Part shown: piece after piece, positions 46,131 through 57,100 of the stretch
How the letters are laid out: the number at the start of each line of letters is the position of its first letter
Numbering within the stretch: position 1 is the stretch's first letter
Source of the DNA: Puccinia triticina
Taxonomy: Eukaryota > Basidiomycota > Pucciniomycetes > Pucciniales > Pucciniaceae
Direction: 5' to 3'
Length of the DNA stretch: 64,000 nucleotides
Assembly: GCF_026914185.1 (NCBI RefSeq)
Contig: NC_070561.1
Coordinates: 1,922,001-1,986,000, forward strand
Made by a program: the position numbers and the translations under genes
The notes under the pieces: generated by a model
Told to the model about the DNA's origin: nothing
The model's input: only the letters and a program-made list of their open reading frames with translations
Databases searched by the model: none

Positions 46131-46869
46131 CACCATACTTCAGGAAGATATTAGTTAATCATAGACATTGATCTGACCAGATTGATGTTTTAAAAGTTCT
46201 ATTAAATCATCAAGGGGGTAGAATATACTTCTAAGATTGAGATCCCATAGTTCTCTCAGGTTGGTCTTTAGGCCGCAGTACATTTTAATTGATGTCAAAT
46301 TAATATTCCCTGAATTAAAATTAGTTCCAGCTTGAATGTACTCCAAAATTTTACTATGTGCACTCCACATTTTTTGGCTTTTCCTCCATTTCTATGTGCA
46401 AACCAAGCCTTGCAATTCAATTTAATTTTCTGACAACTTTGCTTGTCTGAGAGGTTGGAAATATCCTGAGGGTTAAGTTTGATGAAATTTGGGAAAAATG
46501 TAAACAATTACAGAGACAGCTAGCATTCAAGGCTCAAGATTGGGCATTTGAGGTTGTGCATGGATATCACTTGATTGCAAATGGTAAAAATCTGTTGGCA
46601 TCAGTTCAAATCCTGGTCCATCTCTAGAATGAATCACTGTTTGCGCAGACCAATAAGACTGCTAGAGTGTAAGTTCACCATGATTGAAATCAAGTGAGTG
46701 TCCAACCTTGTCAAAAATCTTGAAAGATGAAGATTGTGTTGAGATGTTTGTTGATCTGATGTTTAGATTTGTTGGTCAGATATTGGAGGAATTTACAGAG
46801 AAATTAGCAACTTTGCAATCTGAGATGGATGGGTGTTGTACCACATTTGTAGAGAAGTTGAGCCCCTCT
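46131..46869. other. B internal, no gene seen
   Basis: AT-rich sequence with a plus-strand frame at 46684-46875 (FVDLMFRFVGQILEEFTEKL) that I cannot assign. Confidence 0.35.
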
Positions 46870-47985
46870 CGATGACTGGCACAGATGAGAGGAGGTCTCG
46901 ATGACTGGTGGTCTGTACCGGTAAATTGAGGAGAGGTTTAACTCCCCTCGATGACCAGATGGCGAGGAGATATGAGTCCACTCGGTGACCGGTAAAGGCC
47001 AGTCATTGAGAGGAGAATGAGTCCCCTCGATGGCCGGTCTGACTGGTCATTGAGAGTTGCAACTCCCCTCGATGACCGGCACAGACCGTTCACGGAGAGA
47101 ATATCTAAGCTGATCTGAGTCCCCTCGATGACCGGTACAGACCGGTCATCAAAAGGTGTGACTCCCCTCGATGACCGGCGCAGACCGGTCATCGGGTGGA
47201 GATCTCAGTCCCATCGATGACCGGTGCAGACCGGTCTTCGGCAGGATATCCAAATCCCCTCGATGGCCGGTCAGACCGGTCAACCGGCCATCGAGCCCCT
47301 CGATGGCCGGTCAGACCGGTCAACCGGCCATCGAGGGGTGTGAGTTCCCTCGATGGCCAGTCAGACCGGTCATCGAGAGGAGTGAGTCCCCTCGATGACC
47401 GGCACAGACCGGTCATTGGGAGGATATCCGAATCCCCTCGATGGCCGGTCAGACCGGTTCCCTCGATGGCCAGTCAGACCGGTCATCGAGAGGAGTGAGA
47501 TCCCTCGATGACCGGTGCAGACCGGTCATCGGGAGGAGTGAGTCCCCTCGATGACCGGTGCAGACCGGTCATCGGGAGGATATCCGAATCCCCTCCATGG
47601 CCGGTCAGACCGGTCAACCGGCCATCAAGGGGTGTGAGTTCCCTTGATGGCCAGTCAGACTGGTCATCAAGAGGAGTGAGTCCCCTCGATGACCGGCACA
47701 GACCGGTCATCGGGAGGATATCCGAATCCCCTCGATGGCCGGTCAGACCGGTCAACCGGCCATCGAGAGATGTGAGTTCCCTCAATGGCCAGTCATCGAG
47801 AGGAGTGCGTCCCCTCGATGACCGGCACAGACCGGTCATCGGGAGGATATCCGAATCCCCTCGATGGCCGGTCAGACCGGTCAACCGGCCATCGAGAGAT
47901 GTGAGTTCCCTCAATGGCCAGTCATCGAGAGGAGTGCGTCCCCTCGATGACCGGCACAGACCGGGCAGCGGGAGGAGATCTGATT
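46870..47985. repeat. GACCGGTC dyad satellite array
   Basis: About 1.1 kb of alternating units CGATGACCGG(C/T)(A/G)CAGACCGGTCATCG and CGATGGCCGGTCAGACCGG followed by TCAACCGGCCATCG. Every unit is an inverted repeat. At the right end a 129-bp higher-order unit is repeated exactly (47682-47810 and 47811-47939). Long open frames on both strands (for example 47483-48109) are by-products of repeat length and are not genes. Confidence 0.85.
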
Positions 47986-49216
47986 CACCCTGAGGAAAAA
48001 AACCTCTCAAGCTGACCTGTAAACACTCGGACGAGTGTGTACAGGCCAGCGTTCTGTCTGCCCAGGTGGAGGGCCCTCGCAACACGTTGTGGTGTTCAGG
48101 TGGTTGCAAAGGATTTCAGCAACCAGGGTTTTTTTCACCTGGTGTCATATGCGAGCTGGGAGATACTTAAAGGGCTGGGGTGAAGCTGTTTGTCCCCCCA
48201 GGGGATCTGGTTTCGTCCCACCCCCTCCCTGAAGGCCCCCTATTTCACTTGAGTAGGCCCCTTCTTGATTTGAAAAAACAAAAATTCTAATCTTGAACAA
48301 AAATTTAAACTTCAAACTCACACAAAACAAAAAATATGACCACAATCAAAACACACAAAAAAATAAAATAAACTCAAACAAAACCAAAGATTTACACTTA
48401 AAAAAACAACTCTAAACTCAAACAAAAAAACAAACTTGAACTTTTTAAACTTAAAAAACACAAATACCAAACTTTTTATTTTTTGGCCTGCAATTTCAAT
48501 GAAATGCAGCATGAACCCATGAAGTCAGTTTCTGTGAAACTGTGGTTTTAATAAACTTAGATGGTTGGAGTATCTGAAGTAAGAAGGAGTCCCAAAGTGG
48601 CAAAAAAAGGAAAAAAAGTAGACCAAAGTGGCAAGTAGAAGTAGTCCAATGTGGCCAGAAAGGTGAAGTATATGTTTGAAAGATTTTTATGAATGAAGAA
48701 TAATCCTAGTGGCATAAAGAGGAGTGAGGAATTTTTATCTGAGGTAGTGCTCATGAAGAGAAGGGAAAAAAATCTGAAGAAGGATTGGGGAAGGAGTGTA
48801 ATTTCCAGATGATAATAACAGAAAAAATCTTGAAGGGATATGAAGGAGAGTAATTTTTAGATTAATAGAAATAAAGGGTCTGAAGGGAGTTGAAGGGGAG
48901 TAATATTCAGATTTAATAGGAATAAAGGGTCTGAAGGGAGTTGAAGGAGAGTAATATTCAGAAAAGAAAAGAGGGGAGTAAGTTCCATCCATGATTATTT
49001 GATTTTCCTTGATCCATAATCCCTTTTTAGGTTCCCCCTCATTATGAGGTGACTAGAGGTCCTTATTTATACTAATTTTATTCCTGAGGATGTTGTTGAT
49101 GCTCCATAACAACGCTGATCCAGTTTTACTTGATTGGGCGCGGCTGCGGCGAGTCTGTTCCTAGGCGCAACGAGTAGATATCGCCAATCTTTGTTTTAGT
49201 CGTCCAAAACTCATGG
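47986..49216. repeat. B internal: low-complexity and tandem segments
   Basis: 48255-48480 is A/C-rich low complexity. 48780-48970 has ~58-bp units with AATAAAGGGTCTGAAGGGAG repeated twice and a weaker third. No gene seen. Confidence 0.65.
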
Positions 49217-50330
49217 GGTAAGGGAATAAAGAAAAGAAAAAAAAAAAAAAAAAAAAAAAAAAGAAAGGAAAAGGAAAAGAAAGGGAAAAGAACTCAAAAG
49301 GAAAGAAAAATTAAACCGGGTCGTGCACCGGCGTCGAAAAGAGAGTGAGAAAACAACCAATCCGGGTCGCGCACCGGCGTCAAAAATGAAAGTCAAGCTT
49401 TGACAGCTCATAAAATCAAAACCGTCCGATGGAATTCGATAAAAATTTGATAGAATGAAAGGCCAGAGGGCAAGGAAAATTTGGCGCTAGAAATCAGCCC
49501 GAGTTGTCGTGTGCCGGTAACGTTCGAAAAGGAGAAGTCCGTAGGTCCGCGGGGCTAAGAAAATTTGATCCACGCCTTTTGAACGCTTGTATCTTTCGAA
49601 CCGCTCGATGGAAATCCAAAGGTCCACCGCCAAATGAAAGGCAAGACCCCAGGAAAAAGTTTGAGCCATACGGCGGCTTTGGGAAATGAGCGCCGATACC
49701 TTTTCTAAAAGGATTAATGAAAATCCGGCCCGAGCGCGGCCGGAAGTAGAAAACCAAAGGAGAACCCGCCTGGATCGTGCACCAGAGTCGAAAAGAGTGT
49801 TAATAATAAAGAGTGTAGGGTCTGGGTCGTACACCAGCGTCGTCCCTAGCATCTTGAGCCTTTAATCCTAGCAGAACACGCCACGCCGTCCGTTACTCCA
49901 TCCGCAACTCGAAAAAAGCGTCATCTCCTTTCCTATCAGCAAATTCAAACGTTTCGACGCCGCCGGGATCCTTCGCGCGACTCCTGGACACTAGCAAACA
50001 CTTATAATATGCCTTTTTCTTAACTACTGGCCACCAAGAGTTTAGATCCAATCTGTAGATTTCTGAGTTTTCCTGTAGTTTGAAGCTGGATGGAGGATGG
50101 TGATATGGTTTAAGGGGGTTTTGATGACTATATAATGAAAATTTAAGTTGTTTTTGCTGCAAAAGTTTATTAAAAAAGGGAAGAAGAGGCTGATTTTTTT
50201 TTTTTTGAAAGAGAGATAAATGGTGGAATACTGAGAGGAGGATTGAGAGGAAGGGGAATAGGTTGGTTTACTGGTTTTATTTTATTTATTTTTTAAGGTG
50301 GATTTATATTTTGAGGAATATGTGGCATAG
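49217..50330. other. B internal: compositionally distinct block
   Basis: An A-rich tract (49228-49262) is followed by ~650 bp with four dispersed copies of a GGGTCGTGCACCGGCGTC-type motif (49317, 49363, 49771, 49823), more CpG-rich than its surroundings. 49890-50330 is AT-rich gag 3' flank. No family recognised. Confidence 0.45.
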
Positions 50331-50357
50331 AGTGTTGATGTTGGTTCTGAAAGGGTT

Positions 50358-51836
50358 TTAGGTCCTATTGGGAGAAGCTGAAATCCTGTCCTTGGAGAAT
50401 TGGTCCACTATGGGTTTGATTGGCCTGCTGGTATCCCAAGGAATGGTAGAGTTTTCTGGAAGTTTGTATTGATTGCCATCCTTGATTACTGATCCTATTT
50501 CTATGTCATAGTTGAGTACTGCACATTTCCTGGCTCCATGGGTGTTCTGAAAGCAATAGAAGCATTTGAAGTCTGGGTTGGTCCTTGGAGAGGGGGTGTA
50601 CTGTTGTCCAGGGTTTGTGCCAATAAGGTGAGGAGGGGCTGAATTTCCTGCAGAGAGGGCTGCTAACTGTTTGGTGATCTCCTCTAGTTTCTGTTCTGTA
50701 GTTTTAGGGGCCTGGGGAGTGTTAATCTGAGGTTGAGACCTGGAAGGAGGAGCCAAGGGTTGAGAGGTGGAAGGAAGGGCCTTGGTTACTGGAAGAGTTG
50801 AGTCCTTTTGATCCTGGGGAAGAGCCATTTTGAAGAGTTTTCTCCTTTCCATGACTGATGCTGAATGGACTTCTCTGACTATGAAGGAGCAGATGGTTGC
50901 AGTTGGGAGTAGAATCATTCCTCCATCCTCTGAGGCCAGCATTTCATTGCATTTGATGAGTTCCTTGGTGACAGCTGATTCCAGTTCTGAGCTAAGGGCA
51001 TCCAATAGAAATTCTCTGAATTCCTCCAGGTGGGAGCACTGTTTCATTCTTAAGAGGTAATTAGTAATGACTGAATATTTATTGTTGAACAACCTGAGTT
51101 CTTCTGAAGTTTTGATTCCTCCAGCCTGGATTGAGTTGTTGACCAATTGAGTGAGGTCCCTCCTAGTATATCTGACCAAAGGGAGTGGGGATCCAAATCT
51201 TTCCAGTAGTTGCTTCTTGAGGTCCTCCCATTTCTGGTTCCTGTAAGCCTCCATTTGTTCCACTTCTTCCTTGATGGCCTCCCCTTTGAGAAAAGAAACA
51301 ACCTGTCTGACCAAATCTATAGACCAAGCTCCATCAGTTGATCCTACATTTTCATACCTGTTAATAAAGTTTTCAATGGTGAGGTTGGTCCCATCAAAGC
51401 AGAGTTCCTTGTCCAAGGGTTTGATTTTGACTCCTTTGATTGGTCCTTTGTAGGCTGGCATCCTGGTTTCCTTCTCCAAAAAGTAGACCACAGAATTCTT
51501 GGAAGATACAGATGGGGCTGGAGGTGTGATCCTTTGTCTGAGTCCTAGGTGAGAGCTTTCAGATGGTTCTGGTATTTTGTCCCTGTACTGATTGAAGGCA
51601 TTGGTGGGTTGAAACTGAGGATTGTTGGGGCCAGTGCTGCCTCTGTACTGATTGAAGGTGTTGGTAGGTTGAGTTAAAGGGTTGATAGGAGCTGGCTCTT
51701 CAGGATGGGGGTTGGCTGGTCCAGCAGGGTGAGTGTTGGTATCTTCTGAAGCAGTTGGGATGGGGTTGTTGTTGCTGAAAGTCTCTCCTAGGTTGTTGTT
51801 GATAGGATGAGCAGTATCTTGGGAGTGTTCAGACAT
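50358..51836 (-). CDS. Element B Gag protein
   Basis: A single intact frame of 492 codons from ATG at 51836, about 335 bp inside the 5' LTR. The N-terminal ~110 residues are Pro/Asn/Gln-rich with two NAFNQYR or NTFNQYR repeats. Then comes a retrotransposon gag/capsid domain (LTIENFINRYENVGS, VVSFLKGEAIKEEVEQ, WEDLKKQLLERFGSP) and near residues 425-438 a perfect zinc knuckle CFYCFQNTHGARKC. The product would package element RNA in virus-like particles in the cytoplasm. It ends with its own stop soon after the knuckle, with no protease fused. No decay, unlike every other retroelement gene here. Confidence 0.88.
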   Translation of the reverse strand: MSEHSQDTAHPINNNLGETFSNNNPIPTASEDTNTHPAGPANPHPEEPAPINPLTQPTNTFNQYRGSTGPNNPQFQPTNAFNQYRDKIPEPSESSHLGLRQRITPPAPSVSSKNSVVYFLEKETRMPAYKGPIKGVKIKPLDKELCFDGTNLTIENFINRYENVGSTDGAWSIDLVRQVVSFLKGEAIKEEVEQMEAYRNQKWEDLKKQLLERFGSPLPLVRYTRRDLTQLVNNSIQAGGIKTSEELRLFNNKYSVITNYLLRMKQCSHLEEFREFLLDALSSELESAVTKELIKCNEMLASEDGGMILLPTATICSFIVREVHSASVMERRKLFKMALPQDQKDSTLPVTKALPSTSQPLAPPSRSQPQINTPQAPKTTEQKLEEITKQLAALSAGNSAPPHLIGTNPGQQYTPSPRTNPDFKCFYCFQNTHGARKCAVLNYDIEIGSVIKDGNQYKLPENSTIPWDTSRPIKPIVDQFSKDRISASPNRT

Positions 51837-52170
51837 GTTGAAGGGTAACTATAGAGGAATGAAGTAGTCCAGCTGGATGGTTGGGATAAATGAGAGTCTT
51901 TCCAGAAGGGTGAAGTTGAGGATTTTTTTTTTTTTGTGAAGGAATAAAAGGGGTTGAAGGAGTGACTGGTTAAGGTGTAAAGGAGGGAAGAATTCAAATG
52001 AATGACTATGGTGGGAAAATATGTTTTTTTTTGTAGTTTTTATGTTTTCTGCACTTGAAGAGGAATGGAATGGAAGGGATTTGTGTAGGTGATAGGACTA
52101 TAAACTGGTAGTGAAAAAGGTAACTAGGACTAAAATCTAAAGGTAATCAGGCCACTGTTGGGACACCACT
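51837..52170 (-). other. B 5' leader with PBS
   Basis: Leader between gag and the 5' LTR. The PBS-like 19-mer at 52150-52168 is separated from the LTR by two bases and recurs exactly at 5061-5079. Confidence 0.6.
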
Positions 52171-52874
52171 TGTGGAACTCCTAAAAGATCAGGAAAGAGC
52201 TGTGAGGGGAAATAGTCAAGAGGTATATGCTGGGGGATATATTTCTATGGTGATGAAAGTGTATCTAAGTGTGATGAAAAGGGTGCTACAGAGGGGATTT
52301 AGTAGAAAGTGCATATAAGGGTGATGTTTAAAAGGTGCTACAGAGGGGATGTAGTAGAAAGTGCATGATGGGGATACAACATCTAGAGGGGTGTTTATAT
52401 ATGTGAGAAGTACTACAGGGGGGTGATACATGATGAGCACATAGTAACAATATCTGAAGATGAGCAGTAATGATGAAGGTGCAATGACCAAAGAGTGTAC
52501 ATGAAAGGTAACTATGTAGAAGATGAAATAATGATGAGCATTTGATAATAACTACAAGAGCTATGAAGGAATGTACTGCTGATATCATATGAAGAGAAAA
52601 ATGAGTAATGAAGTTATGTAAGATCTGCAGTCCTATGTAGCTATGATACTAATGAATGATGTATGTAATAATGCTAAGGATATGTATGAAGAAAATACCT
52701 GCCAAAACTATACATGCCAATAACTGCTGATCCATTTGGAAATCCTAGGTGAAATGAGTGGGTGACTAGGGGTAAAATGGGGTGTAGAATCTGAATATGA
52801 AGTAATAATGAGGTATTTATGAAGGGTTTAGGTGATATGAGCGTGATAGTATGAACAGGAACAGGGTTACCACA
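52171..52874 (-). repeat. Element B 5' LTR
   Basis: Shorter copy; from its 50th base onward it appears identical to the left LTR, which implies a young insertion. Confidence 0.9.
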
Positions 52875-53059
52875 CCGCCGCCGCGGATCCCAAACCCCGG
52901 CGAACCTCTCAAAACCACCAAAACCCAACAGCTATCACAGATCCCCCCCCATTTTCAGCGCTCATCCTCACGGACCATCCACCTCCGAGGGCAGCCTAAA
53001 CAGCAACCTTCCCCTCACGCGACTGCCACCGCCCAGTACAGACAGGAGTCCCTCACCGG

Positions 53060-55956
53060 TTGACCAAGGATGATCTTGTGGGACTTGGTTGCCAAGAAAG
53101 ACAACTTCCTAACCACTTTTGCCACTTCCACGGTCTTCACTTCTGCTGTCCCGTCTACTTTGCAAGTAAATCTGCCCATTGTGCGGATTTTGATGTTTTT
53201 TTTCCGCGGCACCAAGTTGGCCTCTGTCTTCAAGTCCGCCGGAAGAATATTGATCATGGACCCCGTGTCAATCATGGCCCATTTTTTGAAGTTCCCAACC
53301 CTCATGCTTACATATCCCAGTGGACAGGACACAGCCGTAGATGGTAGAATGGGAAGCAAACCCATTTTTCCAAGCTCTGCGCACTTCACCTGTGCCGTTT
53401 CCGCGTTGGTGGTGACAGCCAACACTGCGGGCTTCCTTTCCCCTGACGCCTCTCTCAACACGCTAATCATCTCGTCCGCCATCACCGGGGAAATCGCCGC
53501 CAACTCCATCAAGGTAAGGGCTACAGTGGTTTCCGCACCCATTGCTCTCCGTGCAACCTCTGCCGCCTTCTTCTTGTTGCCCGCCGCCACCGGAGCTACT
53601 GGAAGCTGCTTGGCCGGCTCTGGTCTGGCTTTAGGCATGGGAGCGGGATCCAAATCCATCTTTTCCAAGCGCTCACCCAGGAAAACTTCCCCCGTCTGTA
53701 TGCACTTCACACTTTTGGCCACCGCCGGCGGCTTCCACACCATGCCCTTGATCATCCCAATGTTCATTTTGCCTTCCACATCTTTTCCCTTAGCCAAAGG
53801 CTGTCCGGCCCGCACCATGTCCCTTGGAATTAGCCCATCCACTGGCGTCCAATCTGGCCCAAAGAAAGCGCGTCCCCACAAAGAAACCTTTCCTGCAGCC
53901 CGATCCGCTTCAAAGTACTTGCACTGATTCTGCATATGGCTGGTCTCCTTGCATTAATCACACACCGGAGGCCCTTGCCTCCACGGCGGCATCCCACCAG
54001 CCTGCGGAGCGCCATCCGCCTGAGGAGCTGCAGGGGCAGCTGCCGGCGCCGCGGTCACCTGTTGCTCCTTTGGTTGCTTGTGCGCCGCTTTCTGCATGAA
54101 CAGTTTCAACTCCTTCAGTGTATCCGCCAAGTCACTCACATCTTTGACCGTGACTGGCGCCTGCGGAGCCAATTCCGCCCTTACAGCCGCCTCTCCTTGA
54201 CTGTTGTTCATGAGCTCCAATACCTCAAGTTCCTCCTTTAAGGCGGGCAGTAGCTCCTTCATGCTGGGCAACAGTTTTGGCCCTCCAAGTCGTGGTCTAA
54301 CCATCAAACCCCGCTTGTTGAGCCCACGTAGCACCTTTTCCGTGAATTTCCGGCTGAATCCCTCCAAGAAGATCCGCTTGGTCGTGCCCATGTTGGCCGT
54401 TATGGAGCTCCGCTCGGTGCTAGGCCGGCGGCAGCGCTGGGAGGGGAAAAGGTGCTCTGGTAGCTGCCCTCACGGATGGTCTGGATGAGCTGTAGGGATT
54501 CGGGTTGATAGCGTTGGGGGAAGTGGTTTTGAGATGTTTGGCCGGGGTTTGGATCCTCAGCGGCGGTTGTGTTGTTGAGAAGGGATTCGAGGAAAGGATT
54601 CTTGTTGATTTGATGGACTCTGGGATGGGACTTGGAAAAAGATCGATATTCTTGATAACCCCTGACTTGGATCAGAACAGGATGCTATGGCCTCCTATCC
54701 TCCAAGTTTGCCGGGAACTTGGATTCCTGGAGGCCTGTCACAGACATGTCATCATCTCCTCGCGCGCCATGCGCGCGCACCCACCGCAGACAATAGAGAG
54801 AAAGACAAGAAAAAGACAACACAAAGAAGAAAAAGGAAGAGAAATAAAACCAAGACCTGAAAACATGAAACCAAAGAGGACCACAAGAAATAAGAGAGGA
54901 ACCAAGAGAAATGGAAATAAACATGACAAAAGACAAGGAAGAAACAAAAACCAAAAAAGGACAACAACTAGGAATAAACCCACAGACAGATCTGTGTTAG
55001 GACCAAGAAAGAGAAGAAGGGGAAGTGAGAATGAGGAGAGTAGGGGGAAAAGGGAGAAGGAGGATCTAAGAGAATCTTGGGATTTGAATCTTGAGGCTTG
55101 AGTCTTGATCTTGAAGATGTTTTTCTTGAGGGTTGATCTTGAAGCTCTACCATTTTGACCACCACACCGTCACTATCTTGTTCCGCTCCAAATACCGCAG
55201 AACCTGGTTGAAGCAGGTAATATAAGATACGTACTCCGCTCTTGTCCAAACACCACCTTTTTCCGCACGTTTGAAAGCCACCTTCTCCAGGTCACTTTCC
55301 CAATACCTGGGCCCACAATCTTCCCACAGCTTGAGTATCTCCTCCTTGATCTTTGTCCAATCCTTCTTCTTGAAACCCTTCATGTCCTCCACTTCCCGCC
55401 AGTCCTTGCCCTCCAGAAAGAAGTTGACCACCTGGTACGCCTTATCCGCATCAGTCAGGCCTTCCTGTAGGGCTGCCCTTTCGAACCGTTCAATAAAGCG
55501 CTCCACTTCTGCCTCTGAGAACTTAAGGTGCAGATAGTCCCTTGGCTGTATCTTTGCTCCACTCGGCGCAGGAGCTGCAGGTTGTTGTCCGCCTGGTACC
55601 TTGTCCATGATCTCGTCTTCAGTCTCCTCTGGTCAAACTCCGTAAGTTCTGCTCGCTGTCCCTTGAGTCGACTCCCCCGGTTGGTTGTTCAGAGTGCTAC
55701 GCTGATACAGCTGTCGCCTCTTTGCCGCAATTGACTGATTAGGAGAAAACTGACTCCGCACTGACGAAAAGGATAATTGTCCTAGCAAGTCTCTTGGTCT
55801 TCCAGCTGCTCCCAACCACGACTGAGTTTTGGCTGGTCTGGAGGAAGAGCCTTCTCCGCTTTCCGCAGTTACCGTGTCTCCTCTGTCCAAACCTCCTGAT
55901 CCAATTTGAGCTTCTTTGTTGCCTGGAGTAAAGAATTTGCCTTCCAAAGGGTTCAT
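53060..55956 (-). pseudogene. Gypsy A gag and protease
   Basis: The gag frame opens at 55956 (MNPLEGKFFTPGNKEAQ), meets a TGA at 55633-55635, and continues in the same frame from MDKVPGGQQP through the capsid (YLHLKFSEAEVERFIERF, VNFFLEGKDWREVEDM). It is cut by solo LTR X2 after NKIVT and resumes with MGTTKRIFLEGFSRKFTEKV. The zinc knuckle CD*CKETSHMQNQC has a stop (TAA, 53954-53956) inside. The protease follows in 53935-53060 with AMIDTGSMINILP and KIILGQP at the X1 boundary. Large antisense frames here (53070-53927 plus) are shadows. Confidence 0.88.
54401..55166 (-). mobile_element. Solo LTR X2 in Gypsy A gag, 766 bp
   Basis: On the minus strand it starts TGTGGTGGTC and ends GGAGCTCCATA, with a four-base duplication CCGT (plus strand) at 54397-54400 and 55167-55170. 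Excision restores the gag frame from NKIVT into ANMGTTKR. It matches X1 in inverse orientation over most of its length, including a TCCTAACACAG block and a GCGCGC hairpin. Confidence 0.85.
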
Positions 55957-56032
55957 TCACTGTTTCTGCACGTGTCTGGTTCCCAAGTATCCAATGACAA
56001 CACAAAGTTGGGTTCCCGGCCAGAACCCCACT

Positions 56033-56874
56033 TGTGATAATAGAGGCTGGTATGTTGGTGCAAATGTCCGCTAACCGCCCTCTTCAAGAATACTTGTGTC
56101 CAGGCTGCGTGATTATTGGTGTCTTGGCTCCGCACTGCTACTATCTGCTAGCCTTCAGCGCTCCTTTCTGAGCCTGATCTATAGCGTAATAATCCGCAAG
56201 TGAATAAAAGCTCCGCACTCTGCAAGTAGCTCTGAAAGTAAAGATAAGGTCACATATAATTCTCCTAATACTCTAGTATGTCCGTCTGTGTAAGTACAAT
56301 AATGAGTAATCCGTAAGATGATAGGATAATAAGATAAGGGAAGAGAAGAGAAATCCATGAGCCTTTTCCTGTCCTTCCCTCCACGCACGTCACCATTCCC
56401 ACCTGATCCCGCAAATCTGACACTTTCCTGCACTAGTCCTTCAGCTCCGCCTGCTTTTCCGCACATCATTCTCCCAGACTCCGCTCATCTCCGACGCTTG
56501 ACCTCCCACCGTCCTCTGTCTAGCCCCTGCCAGTCAGTCTCTTGCCACCGCCTCCACCTCAGTTCCACCCGCTTTGGCTGTTGTGGCTCACCTGCTGACG
56601 CGCCGCTGCTACCAGTCCATGTGTGTGTAGTCCGCCGCAGTCCAGCCCTGTCTTTCCGCTCCGGTCCAAATACCCAATCCAAAATCCGTGATCCGTAATC
56701 TGTGCATTCCAGTCTGCGCGTGACTTTATGTAAGCTTTCTTAGCGTGATTTTTCTGACATCATCCTCAGTGCTTATGTCACCGGAATGCACTCTGCCTGA
56801 GCCGCTCTGTGCATTCCCGCCCGCACTATCCCCAAGTGGACATTCTACCACGCATGCCTATATAAATCACCACA
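56033..56874 (-). repeat. Gypsy A 5' LTR
   Basis: On the minus strand the LTR starts TGTGGTGATTTATATAGG and ends CTCTATTATCACA, next to a PBS-like AGTGGGGTTCTGGCC. CCGT follows the outer edge. Starts TGTGGT like the X and B LTRs, so these belong to one lineage. The partner LTR was not found on the left. Confidence 0.7.
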
Positions 56875-57100
56875 CCGTGAGTGTCCTTCTTGGGTACATT
56901 TGACTCCTCTTGAGCTTAAACTGCTGATTTGAATGCCAGTAACATTAAGACTAATTTTGACTTGAGTGCTATGATTTGATTAGTGACTGTACATTTTTTC
57001 CAGTTCTTGGCTAATTTATTTATGGTTAAGCGCTAGCAATACTATTTGTTGGAGCTTGATAAGTATTTGAATTTAAGCACCATAAAAAAAAAGAAGAATG
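56875..57100. other. No gene seen
   Basis: Spacer between Gypsy A and element C. Confidence 0.35.

Larger units (their letters stand above)
43356..52874 (-). mobile_element. LTR element B, 9.5 kb, gag only
   Basis: Left LTR 43356-44298 (943 bp) and right LTR 52171-52874 (704 bp) appear identical as read, apart from a ~239-bp stretch (43405-43643) missing from the right copy. Ends TGTGG...CCACA. Four-base duplication CCGC at 43352-43355 and 52875-52878. PBS-like block 52150-52168 and a purine tract (minus strand AAGTTGGGGGAGCT) at 44299-44315 set the orientation. The only coding sequence recognised is gag; 44.3-50.3 kb holds tandem repeats and insertions, with no protease, RT or integrase. 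Confidence 0.9.
42595..53055 (+). mobile_element. Solo LTR X1 in Gypsy A protease, split by element B
   Basis: Segments 42595-43355 and 52879-53055 together form a ~938-bp LTR, TGTGGTGGCCCC ... GAGTCCCTCA, with duplication CCGG at 42591-42594 and 53056-53059. Its sequence matches, inverted, solo LTR X2 (54401-55166). Removing X1 joins A's protease text KIILGQP directly to ALFAFLV in the same frame, which proves the insertion. Everything from 43356 to 52878 is a later insertion. Confidence 0.85.

Noticed and set aside
47483..48109. 208-codon minus-strand and 161-codon plus-strand frames in the satellite
   Set aside because: Both come from a dyad-symmetric repeat whose unit length keeps frames open; the peptides are repeats of the same few residues with no domain.
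53070..53927. 285-codon plus-strand open frame
   Set aside because: It is exactly antisense to the Gypsy A gag-protease region, which has a recognisable DTGS motif; the frame is a shadow of that coding sequence.
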